Source of the DNA: Lanius collurio
Lineage: Eukaryota; Chordata; Aves; Passeriformes; Laniidae
DNA: 64,000 bases
Direction of reading: 5' to 3'
Assembly: GCA_020086605.1 (NCBI GenBank)
Contig: JACBWW010000015.1
Location: 12,760,390 to 12,824,389, forward strand
Made by a program: the position numbers and the translations under genes. Each line of letters begins with the position of its first letter. Within the stretch, counting starts at the first letter, position 1. The notes beneath the pieces were generated by a model. The model searched no databases. It saw only the letters and a list, made by a program, of their open reading frames with translations, and was not told where the DNA came from. Positions 12,033 to 25,100 of this stretch are shown piece by piece.

Positions 12033-14989
12033 AACAAATATAAGAAATGTCTGTTATGCTCCCAAGTTTTGTAAATACTATCTGGTATGAGTCATGATGT
12101 CTTTTACAAGCCTTTGTAGAAATTCTGCTTCAAGCACAAGATGGTGTCCACTCCAGTAAGGGTGAGGAAGCATGCCAAGTTCGGAAGACTGGAATACTTC
12201 CAGCTTTGTCTCTAAGGATCCTCCTTTAAAAGACCATTCCATTTAAACAGCTATCCATCATAGATTTTATTATATATTATAACTAACCAGCTTGGCTTTT
12301 TAGTGGAGAAAAGAAGGGAGCTGTGAAAGGTTTCTGCTCGGTGAGTGTGAGGAGTGACCTCGAAGGAACAGAGCTCAATATAACTTGATCTTTCCCTTTC
12401 TGATTTACGACTTTTCTACAGTGAGAGAAATCTACAGTCATTAGCAAGACTGTCATCACTACTTGCAAAGATCAGTTGCTCTGCTCACTGAACTATGCTT
12501 TTTTTAATCCACAGAGGTTATTTTCATCATTAAGAAGAAATTGACAACTAATGAGTTATCTGTAACATTTCTCTTTCTGAGAGGTTGTGTGTGTGTTTCA
12601 AATCAGGTTCCCTGAGCTGTATTTTCTGTCTCACTGAAAGCCCAGCCTTCAACACAGTCAAAACCTAAGCAGAAAGTGTCAAAGAACATGATCAGGGTTT
12701 ATTTGCAGCATATCAAGACTTGACAACTATTAAAAAGTTACTAAAATAAGATGACTGTGGTAAGAACCACCTAACAATACCACATGATCCATTTACAAGT
12801 AGAATCTTAAAAGCAGAGGAAAAAAAAAGAGAAAATTGCAAGTGAAAATATTGGACAGATGGATATATATGGAAATCTCATTTCAGACATTCTTAGTCAT
12901 AGCAAAACCATGAAAAGCAGTCCTTGCGTAGAAAAGGGTTGTCAGAGAATGTCTCTTTCCATTTCAAGCAGCAAAATTATTTTTGAGGAGAGGAGCAAAT
13001 TATTCATAGCACAAACAGCACTATAAAATAAAATAAGACTCTAAAACATGTTTTCACAGTCAAGTAGATAATTTCAGAAATATACCCAAAAAGTAGAAGA
13101 CCATGACAATTTCTGACAAGTGAATTTCCTTCCTCTGCCCAGCTAGTAATGACATCTATCTTTGTCATCTTCAGTTCACTCCTCCAGCTTGGTCACAGAT
13201 TAAGAAACACATTTTCTCACCCTTCCTATCCCTAATGACACATTCTACCTCCTGACTGATTTTGTTGTTGGTTTTGGTACCCATCCACCTTCTTTCATTT
13301 AGCAATTGTCACTCTATGTGTAACACAATACACCTTCTCCTCCTAAAAATTCCTAGACCACCTCTTCTTTTCAAGCACCTTTGCTACTTATTTCCACTTA
13401 CTACCTCACTAGCTGTGGTGTTTTCTTACTCCCGAGCTCATGATCTCTCCAGCTGCCTTCCCCTCTGCTGAAGCTGACCTGGCACATGCTCTGGCACCTC
13501 CTCCAGCTCCTGGCCAAACTTTATAGCTGATTATCTTCCCCTACCCTCTTTCTGACTCTCCTGAAGACCACTGACATCTCAGCTTCCCTGTCCACTCCTC
13601 ATTGCTCCTTGCAACTTATTCAGTGCACATTCCAAAGTGTACTTTTCCACCAACCAACAGGAATTTCTATTACAAGCAGCCACTAGGTACTTGCATATTC
13701 TTTTAAACAATGAATTTTGCTTCCTTTTTTTTTTTTATAATGTGGCGTTGTTTTTAATTGGTTAATCAAGATTGGAAAAGCTAGTCATGGTAACAACAGG
13801 TCTAACTTTGCAATAAAAGACACATTTTGCCTCAGCTACCAGTTTTATCTCTTTTCATTTACCTTCTGCCACAGAAAAATGTTCAGCCAGTGACTTTCAT
13901 CCTGTTTTCATTGTTTGCTCTTTAATATTCTCTGTATCATGAGTAGCATCTCTCAGGTTATTCATTTCTCTAGCCGCAACCTGCACGTAATCAGAAGCTA
14001 TGTGCTTATCTGAACTTGATGCAGATAAGGACAGAAAGTCATTCTTCTTCTTAGGAACTCTTGTTTTCTGCTCTCCAGTGTATTGATGGGAGCAGCAACA
14101 TGTGCAGACATGTCCCCCCATACAGTGGGAGACTACTGACAAGGAGATCCTGCCATAGATGTATTTGTAGGGTCACGTACCTTTCTGTCAACAAGCTGAT
14201 GATTCTTGGCAGGTACCAGCTGCTGTGTACCAGATTTCTTTCTAGTGTCCCTCATTAAGTGATACAGGACCGTATGGTCCAGCTGGCAGACACCAGGCTG
14301 AATCCTGGATGCAGGCTAGTTCTGTCTGCAGCAAGTGTATGGAAGGGATGGGAGGTGTGCTGCACCAGAGATACCCTTGATGACAGTAGCAAAAAGTCAT
14401 TTTTTGGTCTGCAGCCTTATGGACAGTCCTTTGTAAACACTTTGCTACTGCTGCTGTAGCAGAAGTGTCCAGAAGTTTGGTCTTCCTGTTACAGGAGTAG
14501 CCTTCTGTAGCTGTGAATCAGGATATAGAAAAACTCTACATGGCTTCTTGAAGGCAGGATCAGATTTAAACTGGCCCAGATCCCGGGAAGAATTGAAGTA
14601 GTCTTTAGGATGGTCCGGTTAATTTAGTACTTGTTCTTCATTCTGCCACTTCCACGAGGAATGGGATAGGGAGAAAATTTTTTTGCCCTAGAGACAGAAG
14701 GGGCTATCTTGCCTGCAACAGGGAATTTGCAGCTTCAGTTCAAGGCATGTGGTGTACTTTGTGTCACATTCACTTATGGTCCCAAGTGATGTCTTCAGCC
14801 ACTAATGCAAAGCTCTTGCTATGGCAGACAGGAGGAGGTTCCCTGGGGCCGTGGCAGTGCAGTCACACAGACCTCCACCAAGAAGAATGTGGTCCTGCAG
14901 ATGTGCTGGGAGTAGCATGTACAGAATGAGGAAATAAAATTACACAAAGAAGAAATAGGTGAAATAATATTCCTTTCAATTCAATATTT
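12033..14989. other. Non-coding stretch without a recognised gene
   Basis: Unique sequence, including a pyrimidine-rich plus strand around 13230-13640 and a 12-base T run at 13725-13736. A locally GC-richer patch at about 14060-14900 holds several short frames on the plus strand (60-66 codons) with no similarity I recognise. No splice-bounded exon is convincing. Confidence 0.65.
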
Positions 14990-15013
14990 TAAAGACACCT
15001 TGAACTCCAGAAG
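14990..15013 (+). repeat. 24-bp spaced direct repeat, copy 1
   Basis: The 24 bases starting TAAAGACACCTTGAACTCCA recur exactly at 15440-15463, 450 bases downstream. Similarity stops abruptly on both sides, so this is not part of a longer visible duplication. Confidence 0.9.
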
Positions 15014-15439
15014 AGTCATAAAGACAAATATTATCCCATTTTCTTCTGACTTTTTCATAGGTTTTTGCAGTGTGCTTGCTGTTCAGTGGTTTTATGAGCA
15101 GTCCTCAAAGATTTTTATAATACTCTTTTTTTCCAGTGTGGGTGGATCTATTTCCACATTGTTTTGAATGTTTCTTTTTAATCACATGCTGTTTAGCCTG
15201 TGCATGGAGTTTAAGCTCTGTGCAAATCCTTCCGATATACCAGAACAACTTGTTTGTTTAAAGTGAAAACCCTAAGAATGCTGCAAGGCGGAAATCTCCC
15301 TGGAATGAGGTATTTGTTTTGGATTTTTTGTAATGCTGAGGAAAACAGCCCCAGCTCTTGTTAGCAAACAGAGAACGGGGAATGGATGCCCTAGATGTTA
15401 GTGATTTATCTTTTAAACACTAGCATCTCATGTTGATTG

Positions 15440-15463
15440 TAAAGACACCTTGAACTCCAGAAG
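15440..15463 (+). repeat. 24-bp spaced direct repeat, copy 2
   Basis: Exact second copy of the repeat at 14990-15013. The 426 bases between the copies show no mobile-element hallmark that I recognise. Confidence 0.9.
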
Positions 15464-18250
15464 GGTAGAGTTGAGAAACAAAAGTGAACAGAAGATAGAA
15501 GAGAAAATTGAACACTACAAACTCCTTGTCATTCAATGTCAACTTTGCATTTCTACCAAGCAGATAATACCTTAGGTGCACACAGAAACTGTTTCCAGCA
15601 CCTTGCATCTGGGCTGGTTCCAGACTAGTCTTGCTCTTGTGGGCCAATTTGAGAGCAGATACAGGCAACATGACTGGGAAACTGCAGTTTCAGAAGCCAG
15701 GAGATGCTGGGCACAGAGACCACATATAAAAAAATCTTCACTCATTGGTTTTGGGCTTGCTGAAATAAAAAGAGAGGATGATGAGATAAAAATTTAATGC
15801 AGAAGAGACATGGGTGTTGCCTTCAGTACAGTCAGGACTTTATTTTGGCTGAAATGATCCCGTGCACATTAGAGAAATAGCACCAAAAAACCTGCACACA
15901 GAAACTGAGCTTGCTGTTTGTTGTTAGGGTACTGATAAACATCTTAGAGTATAGAAGGAATACAAATCCATCTATTACAAAAATACTCCCAGTAGCTGCT
16001 CTTCTCCATCAATTCCTTCCTTGTCATGTAACACTCATTTACATGTACACGTGAAATTTCTAACTGGATAGCGCTGACTACAAAGGGTTAGAGCAGGCTG
16101 GAACAAGGTTAGGGAGGAGTGATACAAGGTACATCATGCCAGAACAAGAGTGATGTTGATTTTGCTGGGTTGTCTATCAATAACTAGCTGCCCCTTTCTC
16201 TCGGTGGTCATCCTGACGTATCCTGGACCCTCCCTGGCACACACCTCCTAAGTTTTTCATGGTTAGCCTGTGTCTATTTGGCTTTTCCTTTCCAATGTTT
16301 CCAAAGGTAAAAATGCATATATAGCAAAAAAAGGGTTTTTTCAGTTTTGTTACATTTTCTATAAGAGTATTGCCAATAACTTGATCTTCCCCTGAAATTT
16401 CTTTTCTGTTAAGCTGCTTTTTAGCTCTTCTAATGTCAGAGATTAAAAATTCTGTAGAGTATGTTTAATCAATATAAAGTTCTCAAATCTTACTGGTTTT
16501 TTTCTGTGTGAATATCCATGTGTCTTTCATGTGTTTTTTGGAAGAATGAATTATGTTATTTTCTGAAGTAGTCAGAAGTATTGAAGCCTTAAGCATTCTG
16601 ATTCTAAAGTCAGAGAAGTAGAGCACTTGATCTATAAAGCAATGCTTGCTTTTTCCCTCTTGGCTCTTACTGTTTGCTGTTAACTGGCAGGTTTTCCAAA
16701 TCAATTTTGAAAAGAAGATAAGACAGGACCTATTAAAAGATAATATTAAATATCCTTCACTTTAGTTTTCATAGTCTTTCAGGGAGAAGAAAAAAAGGAT
16801 AACTAGGTCCCCTTGCTTGCAGCCAGACATGTTTTCCTTTTCCTGGGATTTCTGAAAGAACAGACAATACAGCCTTAATTATCCATCTCTCTCAATGGAT
16901 TTGGAATTTTACAGTGATATTGATTGTAATGAGAAAAAGTGAGAAAGCAACCTGGTATATTTCAGCAGCTGTCTCATTTCTGGTTCCTGTCCTTGAGGAA
17001 CTTAGTCTGTTTTGGCAAGGGGTTATGAGATCTTAATGTTGGTACCTCGAAGATAACATGAGCCATAAAAGAAAGGTTAAATTAGACAGGATCAAATTAG
17101 CTAGGATCATATCAACAGACCAGAGTAGATTAAATTGTATAAACAAGGAGAGATTACATTAGGAGTACTGGATTAAGTGGACTGGGTAGCTCTGAGAGAG
17201 CTACTTCTGAGTATTTTGAGGGATATTCAACAGTTCTTAAGAAGTTAACAAAAAGGAATCCTTCCCTCTGAGTTGCTAAGGTGATTCAGCCATGACAAAG
17301 ACTAATGAAATTCTGGAATATGCAAGAGGATGCGTTTTCAGTAACGAGAGGCTGTTAATGAAACTGCAGAAAGCTCCAATGAAACCTCATTGAAAATATG
17401 GGTATTAGGAATTAAAAGAAAATAACTTGGTCTGGAAAAATAAATATGGAGAAGAGAGAAACTCTAAGTCTTGTTTATTCGAAAATAGAATTGCCTTTTG
17501 GTCACCATAGCAGGGGAAATCAATATCTACCTGTGGAATAATGCATCAGGACCTTTTAAGAAAGAGATATATATGACAGCAACACAGAGGTTGTCTTAGG
17601 TCACCTGGGAGACACCTAGAGCCTAAGATTCTTGATATATTTGATTCAAAAAAAAAAAACTTGCTTTTTCATTGTCTCATAGTTTGAAATTGCCATATCC
17701 TCAAATGTAATGAAAAGTTGCTGGAGGAGAGAATCAGGATTTAGCCCAGGTTGAACAGAAGATACTCAAAACATTGCACAGTTAGACACATTATCATGAT
17801 CTAGGATGAGTCATAGGTAGGTTATTTTCCTACATTTTTTCTGAATTTCATAGGTTTATTTGGCATTTCGGAAATTTTCATCAGTCATACTCAAATAAAA
17901 TAATGTCATTTTTTGTTAATGTACTATATCTGAATTTTCCCTGCACCTAGTTTCCTTGGTTCAGTGATTTTAATGAATTCTTCTAATGAAGAAAAATTGC
18001 AGAACAAAGCTGGCAGAAATAAGGTCAATAAATACATTATACCAGCCATGAGTGCTTGCATTTTTGCATCCACCTTGTTATGAGCAAGGTTTAACGCATG
18101 AATCTCAGTGCAGCATGTGTTCACTGAAATTTAAATGAATCCTTGGAAGCTGACACTTCCATGGCTGCTGATGTTGGCAGTAATGTACTTTATGTTAGTT
18201 TGCTCCTGCTAGAGACCTTGATTCACAGACATAAAGAGAAACAAACTGAT
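15464..18250. other. Non-coding stretch without a recognised gene
   Basis: AT-rich unique sequence. Small structures noted: a 15-bp imperfect tandem pair at 17079-17108 (AAATTAGACAGGATC / AAATTAGCTAGGATC), an 8-bp perfect hairpin at 17186-17204, and a 12-base A run at 17648-17659. No open frame exceeds 73 codons. Confidence 0.7.
17186..17204. repeat. Short perfect inverted repeat
   Basis: GTAGCTCT and AGAGCTAC form a perfect 8-bp stem around the loop GAG. There is no T run after it and no neighbouring gene, so no terminator or RNA role is claimed. Confidence 0.8.
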
Positions 18251-18318
18251 TTCCTTCCTTCCTTCCTTCCTTCCTTCCTTCCTTCCTTCCTTCCTTCCTT
18301 CCTTCCTTCCTTCCTTCC
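18251..18318. repeat. (TTCC)n microsatellite, about 17 copies
   Basis: Pure tandem TTCC tetranucleotide, ending where the pattern breaks to CCCTATAAG. Translation in one frame gives a repeated LPSF tract, an artefact of the repeat. The array is likely to vary in length between individuals. The homopurine/homopyrimidine composition could favour triplex DNA, which is inference. Confidence 0.97.
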
Positions 18319-18319
18319 C

Positions 18320-21300
18320 TATAAGTCCACTTGCTTCAAAGTGTAAAACTGTGGACTAGCAGAAAAATGTTGGCTGGGAAATAGGAGGCATATGGACCAC
18401 TGCACAGAAAATTAGATCATCAATTTTTAATCCACTGTTAATACAGAGGCCAGAACGAGCTGTATGTATACACAGAGGACTGAGAGACCATGCATCCAAT
18501 ATTTAGAGTCTCTGGGGTGATACTGAAATGGCTGAATTCTCAGCATCTGAATAGCAGACCTCAAAAAAGCACTTAAGCTTTAAATTTTTTTTTCCTAAAA
18601 TAATTTAGGCACCTAAATAAGAGTTAGGAGTACAGTTAGGATGTTGTATGGAATCTGGGCCACAGTGTACTTCTTTCCTTTATCCTCAGCATGGCTGAGG
18701 GTGACAGGGCAGAAGGCTCTCACTGAGATCTTTTCCAGTTCCATCAAATGCTGGAAGGAACATTGAAAACTATCATAGAAATATTTCCCATTAGTCTCTG
18801 AGGATAAAACTGTGGAAGGACAGACAGGGAGGGATGAAAGAGAAAAATAACAATCACAGGGCTGGTGCCTTTGCAAGCTGAATGTGAGGGATGTATGAAA
18901 GGATGCTTGCAATGCCTGTAATCAAACTAAATACAAAATGTTAGAGGAAAAGCTATTTGCTACTCTACAGATTAAAAGAGTTTCTTCTTTTATTCAGGTG
19001 TGTGCAATGGCAGTAATAACAATAATTTGACACACATTATGGTGAGGACTGTGTCTCCATTATTTTCACATCATATCTGCTGCTGAAGAAAGAATTTAGC
19101 ATCCTTATCCCATAGGTCCCATTGACACCAGACAGAAGACAGGAAATCTGTGCTTCCCTACCTTCCCCCTTTCTGGCTGGGGTCCCTTCACCTTGCTGTG
19201 AGCACCCCCTTGATAATCCTTCTGATGGAGTAAGAGAGGAACTGCACTTCTGGGATCCAGGACCAAGATTCATTTATTGTCTCTTGCATGAGCTCTGGGT
19301 AACAACAACTCCTCCATGAAACTGGCTTTTTTTTTTTCTTTTAAAGAATATTCAACCCTTGAAGGGACCTAGCCCCAAGTTTGTAACTTTCACTTTAAGG
19401 ATATCACAGCTTGCAGAGATTATAACTTCTGTTCTGTTAATCATGTGGATATTTGTCATACTGATGTGGCAGACACGTGTGTGTTCTTTATGCCTCAGTC
19501 AGGTAAAGTTTTATCTTAGATTTATGAGAAAGTCATAAAGATCATCCTAAATCTATTCCTCAGCTTTATCTTGGCCCAGCATATGGCAGTATACTTTTAG
19601 ATTGGTTAATCAGAATTCCTCAGGCATTTTAACCTGTGTAATAACAAAATCATTAATCTTGTGCCTGTAAGATAACTCTGCAGATCTGTTATCACCAGGC
19701 ACACATTAGCTATATGACTGCCTGCACTTAGAAAGCAACAACAGTGCATGAATTTTGTTTGCAAGACTTTTTTGCCAGACATATATTCATCTCATCTGAT
19801 CTATGTTTCTTGCTGAGATTTCCCAGTGCTAGGTATTTCATTGACAATAACTGTAATGTATCTACCTTTTCAGCAGGAAAATTTTAAGTATTAATATTAA
19901 AATGCTAAATTACGCTAAAGACTGGTATCAAAGTTATACCTTGAAAAGCAACATAAAGTTTTATCTTTCTGTCAAGAGAACACATTTCTATAACCTGCTT
20001 ACTTGGAAATAAGTTACTAAACTGTTAAGTTTGGATTAACTTGCATATACCTTCCCTGGGTATGGGAAGTATGCATAGCTACGTAGATGGGTGTATGCAT
20101 AGGTACATACATTTTCATGTATCTATACAAAGCATGCATGAACATGAGGGTGCAGGTGTGTAAGGGTGATAGACTCTGGACGCATTATCTAACATTTTAA
20201 GCTGAACAGAAGTAACACTTCTACCTTGAAAATGTCTTAAAATTTGTATTCTCTAAGCATTGCATCCATCTATCAACCAGTCTGCAAATATTTCACTTTC
20301 CCACAGAGCCCTTGAATGCCCTCCAACCATGTCAGGTTTGGAACCAGCATTTGTGTCTCCCTGCTAAGCTGTGAAGTGTGCAGTTTTCCTGACACAGGGC
20401 TTCCTGATCACAGAGAGCTGCTCACTGGGATCAGGAGTGGGGTAACAGCACGCACATTTGTAGTTGTTCATATTAAGTGACTGTTCCCCTCTATTCATTT
20501 TAGGCTGACTTGTAAGCCAAGAAGCTGAACTAAGTGATTTTGTAACACCACCTTAGTTAAAATCCAGCCAGACACAGGATAAAAAAATCAAAAGTTTCTG
20601 AGATCAGCCTAATGTGCTGAGCTGTGTCATTTATCTTCCTGCTGGCAGAAAGTCTATTACAATGCTGATGGGCAGGGCCAGGTCATCAGTGTTATCAACC
20701 CTCACACATCAGGTAGACATGAGGCTGAGGAACTGTTTCTTGTACAGAGGACAGGATACTTGATTGAATAAAATTACCAAGGAAAAGAGTAAGGTGGCCT
20801 TTACACCTCCCCTAACCCAAGACATGCTCAAAAATGCACATCTCAAGACATTTCATAAAATACTGCGGCCCTTTATTACAAATAGCTTATAAAAGCACTT
20901 CTAGTGAATTTCAGTCATCATAAATTCTCTAGAAGTCAATAGGCTCTGTCACATTCAGTTCCTCTGGAAGTCTTTAGTTTTCAATGGTGTTATGTAGAAA
21001 GGGAAGGTGGGAAAACAAATATAATTGAGTTAAAATTGTGCACATAAAACCTCATTTATGCATCCAAGTATATTCCTTTATATAGTCAAACATTCTCAAT
21101 GCATTTCCTTTAAGACTGTCAGTTTTTCTGCAGCCAGCTTGTTAAATTAAACCCAGGTTACAAAGAGAAAGGCAATTATCTCTATCAAAGAGAAATAAAT
21201 TTAAAAAGGACTGAATCAGACACTCTTAGATTAATGTGGAAATGCAGTAAGTGTTTACAATCTTTGCCCAAACAAGGACAAACTAAAAAGAGCAGTGTTG

Positions 21301-22073
21301 CTATCCATCCTTCAAAATATATCTGTAAAAACTCAATTTTGGATTGGTGTGATCTAACACAGGTTGTATCACAGAGTTGCCATCTCTCAGCTGCCAAACA
21401 CTTTCGCAATATAACCATCGTATATTGACCCCAGTGAAATAGCTACCTGGAAAATGGATGTCCATTCACAAAACTCTGCAACAAACTAGTGCTTTGCTGA
21501 GATGAATCTTGCAAAAACCAATGCAAAAACATTTTTTTTAAATGCCAAGTAACCAATTTCAATAGCTCAATTTCTAAAAGGTCTGTGTTGCTAAATGTAA
21601 TTTCATTATTAAATTCAAAAATCAGGAGGGAAATCATCATGGTAAATCAACTATGCATATAAAATACAGTACACATGTCAATGTATGATTAATTGCATGC
21701 CAATATAATATAACAAATGTACGGTTAATCACATTACTTACTGCAATTCTTGCATTCTTACAATAAATTAAAAACAAATTATTTTATTAAGTAAATAATT
21801 TTCAGAAACTCGGAAGAGGCAAATTCTTATTCTGATTATATTGTAATCAACCTAATGATACTTACTTTACACATCATTAAGCAATAATTTATGGTGCAGT
21901 GCAAACTAACCAGATTAACCCTAAGAATACCAAAGCCATTTACCTATCTTAATGTATATTCCTGTGGCCTGAAGAAGGGAAGTGAATTTCTAGCTGATGT
22001 CTTAAACATAATTTTTAATCCAATTTTGGTTTTTACCCCCCTGTATGTTTCCCATACACCTCCTCTTCAATGC
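18320..22073. other. Non-coding stretch without a recognised gene
   Basis: Unique AT-rich sequence without repeats that I recognise. The longest frame is 99 codons at 18613-18912 (-), with no domain. Two blocks (19590-19780 and 21650-21910) are rich in TAAT, GATA and GGTTAATC-like words and look like typical vertebrate regulatory DNA, but this cannot be shown without comparison with other species. Confidence 0.65.
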
Positions 22074-22129
22074 AGAATGGCAGAATGGTTGGGATTGGAA
22101 GGGACCTCCAGAGATCACCTGATCCCACT
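22074..22129 (-). mobile_element. CR1 3' tip fragment
   Basis: The plus strand reads AGAATGGCAGAATGGTTGGG followed by ATTGGAAGGGACCTCCAGAG and ATCACCTGATCCCA, the reverse complement of the last roughly 55 bases of a CR1 element. It is extremely 5'-truncated, as is common for this family, and no coding part is retained. Confidence 0.85.
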
Positions 22130-25100
22130 TGACTTTTGACTGTGCCCTTTTGACAGTCACCATACAATTCTAATCATGTCTGTAGCACACTCCTAGCATC
22201 TATCAATAATTTAGCTATTTCTTATAAACTATTTAGAGGTCAAGCCCCACTACAAAATGCAGCCAAAAATAAAGCCTTTTCCTGACTGGAAACACAGCTC
22301 TAAGAACATGGGCCCAGAGGTAGGTACAGGGCAGCTGGGCCTGGAGCTCAAGCCAAGGACAGGTGAAAGGCCTTTCAACTATCCCAACATGCAAAAACAT
22401 TCAACATCTGGATCTCAGAAGGATGACAGCCTGGCAGTGGAGCACATCCACTACATGATCTAAGTAGCCTGCAGTGCAACATTAATATTTTACTGGGGAA
22501 TTTAACTGAATATTATGCTTAATTGACTTTATGGAAACACACTAGAGTGGTGCTTCATGTGCTCACTTAAAATAAAGTCACTTCCTGAATTCCTAGATTG
22601 CCTAGTTTGTGCCTCTGATACATTAGTTGGGCTAAAATTTTAGCTGATTTTTCCAGAACGAGTCGTAGAAATACAAGAAATGTGTTAACTAATTTAATTT
22701 CATTTTACTATCACTAAAGAGTTCATCTGTTACACTGGCTAACTTTAAGTCTCCTGGTAAAGGAGCAGAGCTGTTTGATTGTGGATGTCTCTGGGTTACA
22801 CATTTCGTGCTTCCTGTGTCCCATGGCATCCCCCCAGGGACAGTGCAATGGAACACTGCTTCCCTAAAGAAAGGTCTGCAGCTGGACATCCGTACCTTTT
22901 TCTGATGGAATAATAGTTCTTATTTGTTAAAAACATGTTTTGTTTGTTCTGATTGTTATGGAAGTGTACTTCAGTGGTTTACTCACCCTTTTAATAGGCA
23001 AGAATTTAATTTTTTAGCAAGAAAGGAAGTCTGGCATTTGTTTAAAATTAAGTATATATTGGTACATGCAATAAAATAAGACTCCACCACCCTCAATTTC
23101 TTTTCCTGTTTAATCATTCTTTCACAGAGGGAGTGCTGGAGTAGGATTAACTTCCAATAATTATCGACCAGAGAGAAAATTCACAGACAGGCAGTGCCTC
23201 AGAGCATAAACTCAGCATGTAAGATGCATCCAATGTGAATATTATTGGGCAAAGTGGTTGAGAAAGCTAAGGGTTGGAACAAACCTAGTGTATTTCTTCA
23301 CTATACCAAAAAAATGTAAAACCTCCCTTTCTTTCAAAAAGATAGCTGCTTTTAACACAGGAATTCTTCAGAAAGAGCTGAAGGATTTGAGTAACATGGA
23401 ATATCCATATCATTTTTTTTCATAACTGCACATCAGTATTGAGGCTGTGATTCTTATATTTAGTTGAGCAAGGGTCTTACATGTAACACAGTAACAGAAG
23501 AGGCAATTTAAGTCTTAGTGTTGAAAGAAACAGCTGATATTTGCAACCATGTATTTTTGCTTCTTTTCATGTTTCAAATATTAAGGAAAAATCTGACCAT
23601 TGCAACCACACCAAAGGTATTTTTTAGACTAATGTAGCAATCAGTTGTTAATTCCCATTTCACCTTCAGTTCCTCTTGCTTTAATTTGACTCAATACTGC
23701 TTGGAGGGAAGAACTGGCTTCTTAATAAACTAACTCTGTGAATCTTTTCTACATCTACTAAGAAAATACTACTGGAGTTGCTCTGCTTTATACAAAATAG
23801 TTAAATATTCCCAAAATAGGAATTTAGACCCAAGCCTTCATGGTCAATATGTTAACCATTGGATCAAGTATCATTTTGATGCTCTCCTGAAAAACAAAGA
23901 TTTTTAAACTTAAAAGAATTGGCACATCTTTGGTGAGAGAAAGTGAAGCTGACCTATAAATACCCAGTTGTTCAATGGTTAGGCACTGACCTGAGAGGCA
24001 AGAAACTGCACCTAGTCCTTGCTCCAGATGCAGACAGTTCTGGGCCCTGGTAATCACATACATAACTGGCTCAGCACTACAAGCTCATAGCACAAGATAT
24101 CCAAGGTCAGCATTTTAGATGGCACTGATTTAGTGAACAGAGGATTTAATTTTTTATTTAAAACCATAGCATTAGAGCCATTTCTTAGAAATTTAATCTT
24201 TTGTGTCTTTTTAGATATGATATATTTTTCAATGTATTTGCTATTTAAAACAGAGGTCACCTGCCATTTGGTTCCTGGGTTTGTTACTGGTCTGGTTTTT
24301 GAGCTTAAGTTAGTAATTCACTTTTTTCAGCCAACACAATTGATATGATGCTGTTCTTCCCATTCATCCATTTCTGAAAGCTAAGATACACCTAGATACT
24401 AAAGATGTTCTTAAATTACAAATCCTTAGGGTTTTCATGAACCCTGAAGTTTCTGAAAGGCATTTTGAGTAAATGAAGTGCAACATCAGCTTCAATGAAC
24501 ACAGAATTGTTACCAAAAAAATCTTCAGAGACCAAATTTTTTGTATCCATTCTGTAATCTGCATTATTTTAATCATAAAAAAAAAATAGAATACACCAAG
24601 CACCATGCCAAACTAATTTGTCTTGAACAAAATAGAAACACACTGCTTTGGGGGAAATGTTCATTTAAATTGTTTCCATTGTACCTGCTACCTCAGGTGC
24701 CTCCTACATAATCCAACTTGCTACTTTTGCAATTATGTCAAGTTCTTTAACACAGTAGCTTTCTTTCTTCTCTCTTCCTGTCAGTCAAATCATATTAAAA
24801 AGTCTTCTACCCTAAGTCAGGTAGCCTGCTGTAAAGTGCTCACTTTCCCCTTGAAAAATAGACGTAATGTGCAATCCACTGCTTGGTACACTCTGTCATC
24901 AAGTCACCTCTGTGGCATAATCCCCACCCTGCTATGTGAGAAGGGCATCATGTATTCAGCTGTCTATCACTTCTTTATGGTCGTTAAACCTTTGATGGAG
25001 TCAGTGAGGCAAAATAGAATGTGAAAAATAGATGATCCTTTGAAATCTTTATGAAAGCATACCAAGACATGCAGTGGTTTAAAGAAAAGTATAGTGTGTA

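Noticed and set aside
14267..14280. GGACC-GTAT-GGTCC stem as part of a tRNA or other structured RNA
   Set aside because: Only one short stem. No D-, anticodon- or T-arm pattern follows.
17186..17204. Hairpin as a transcription terminator
   Set aside because: No T run follows, and the window is vertebrate DNA where such terminators do not apply.
18143..18346. 67-codon frame with repeated LPSF as a repeat protein
   Set aside because: The repeat comes entirely from the TTCC microsatellite.
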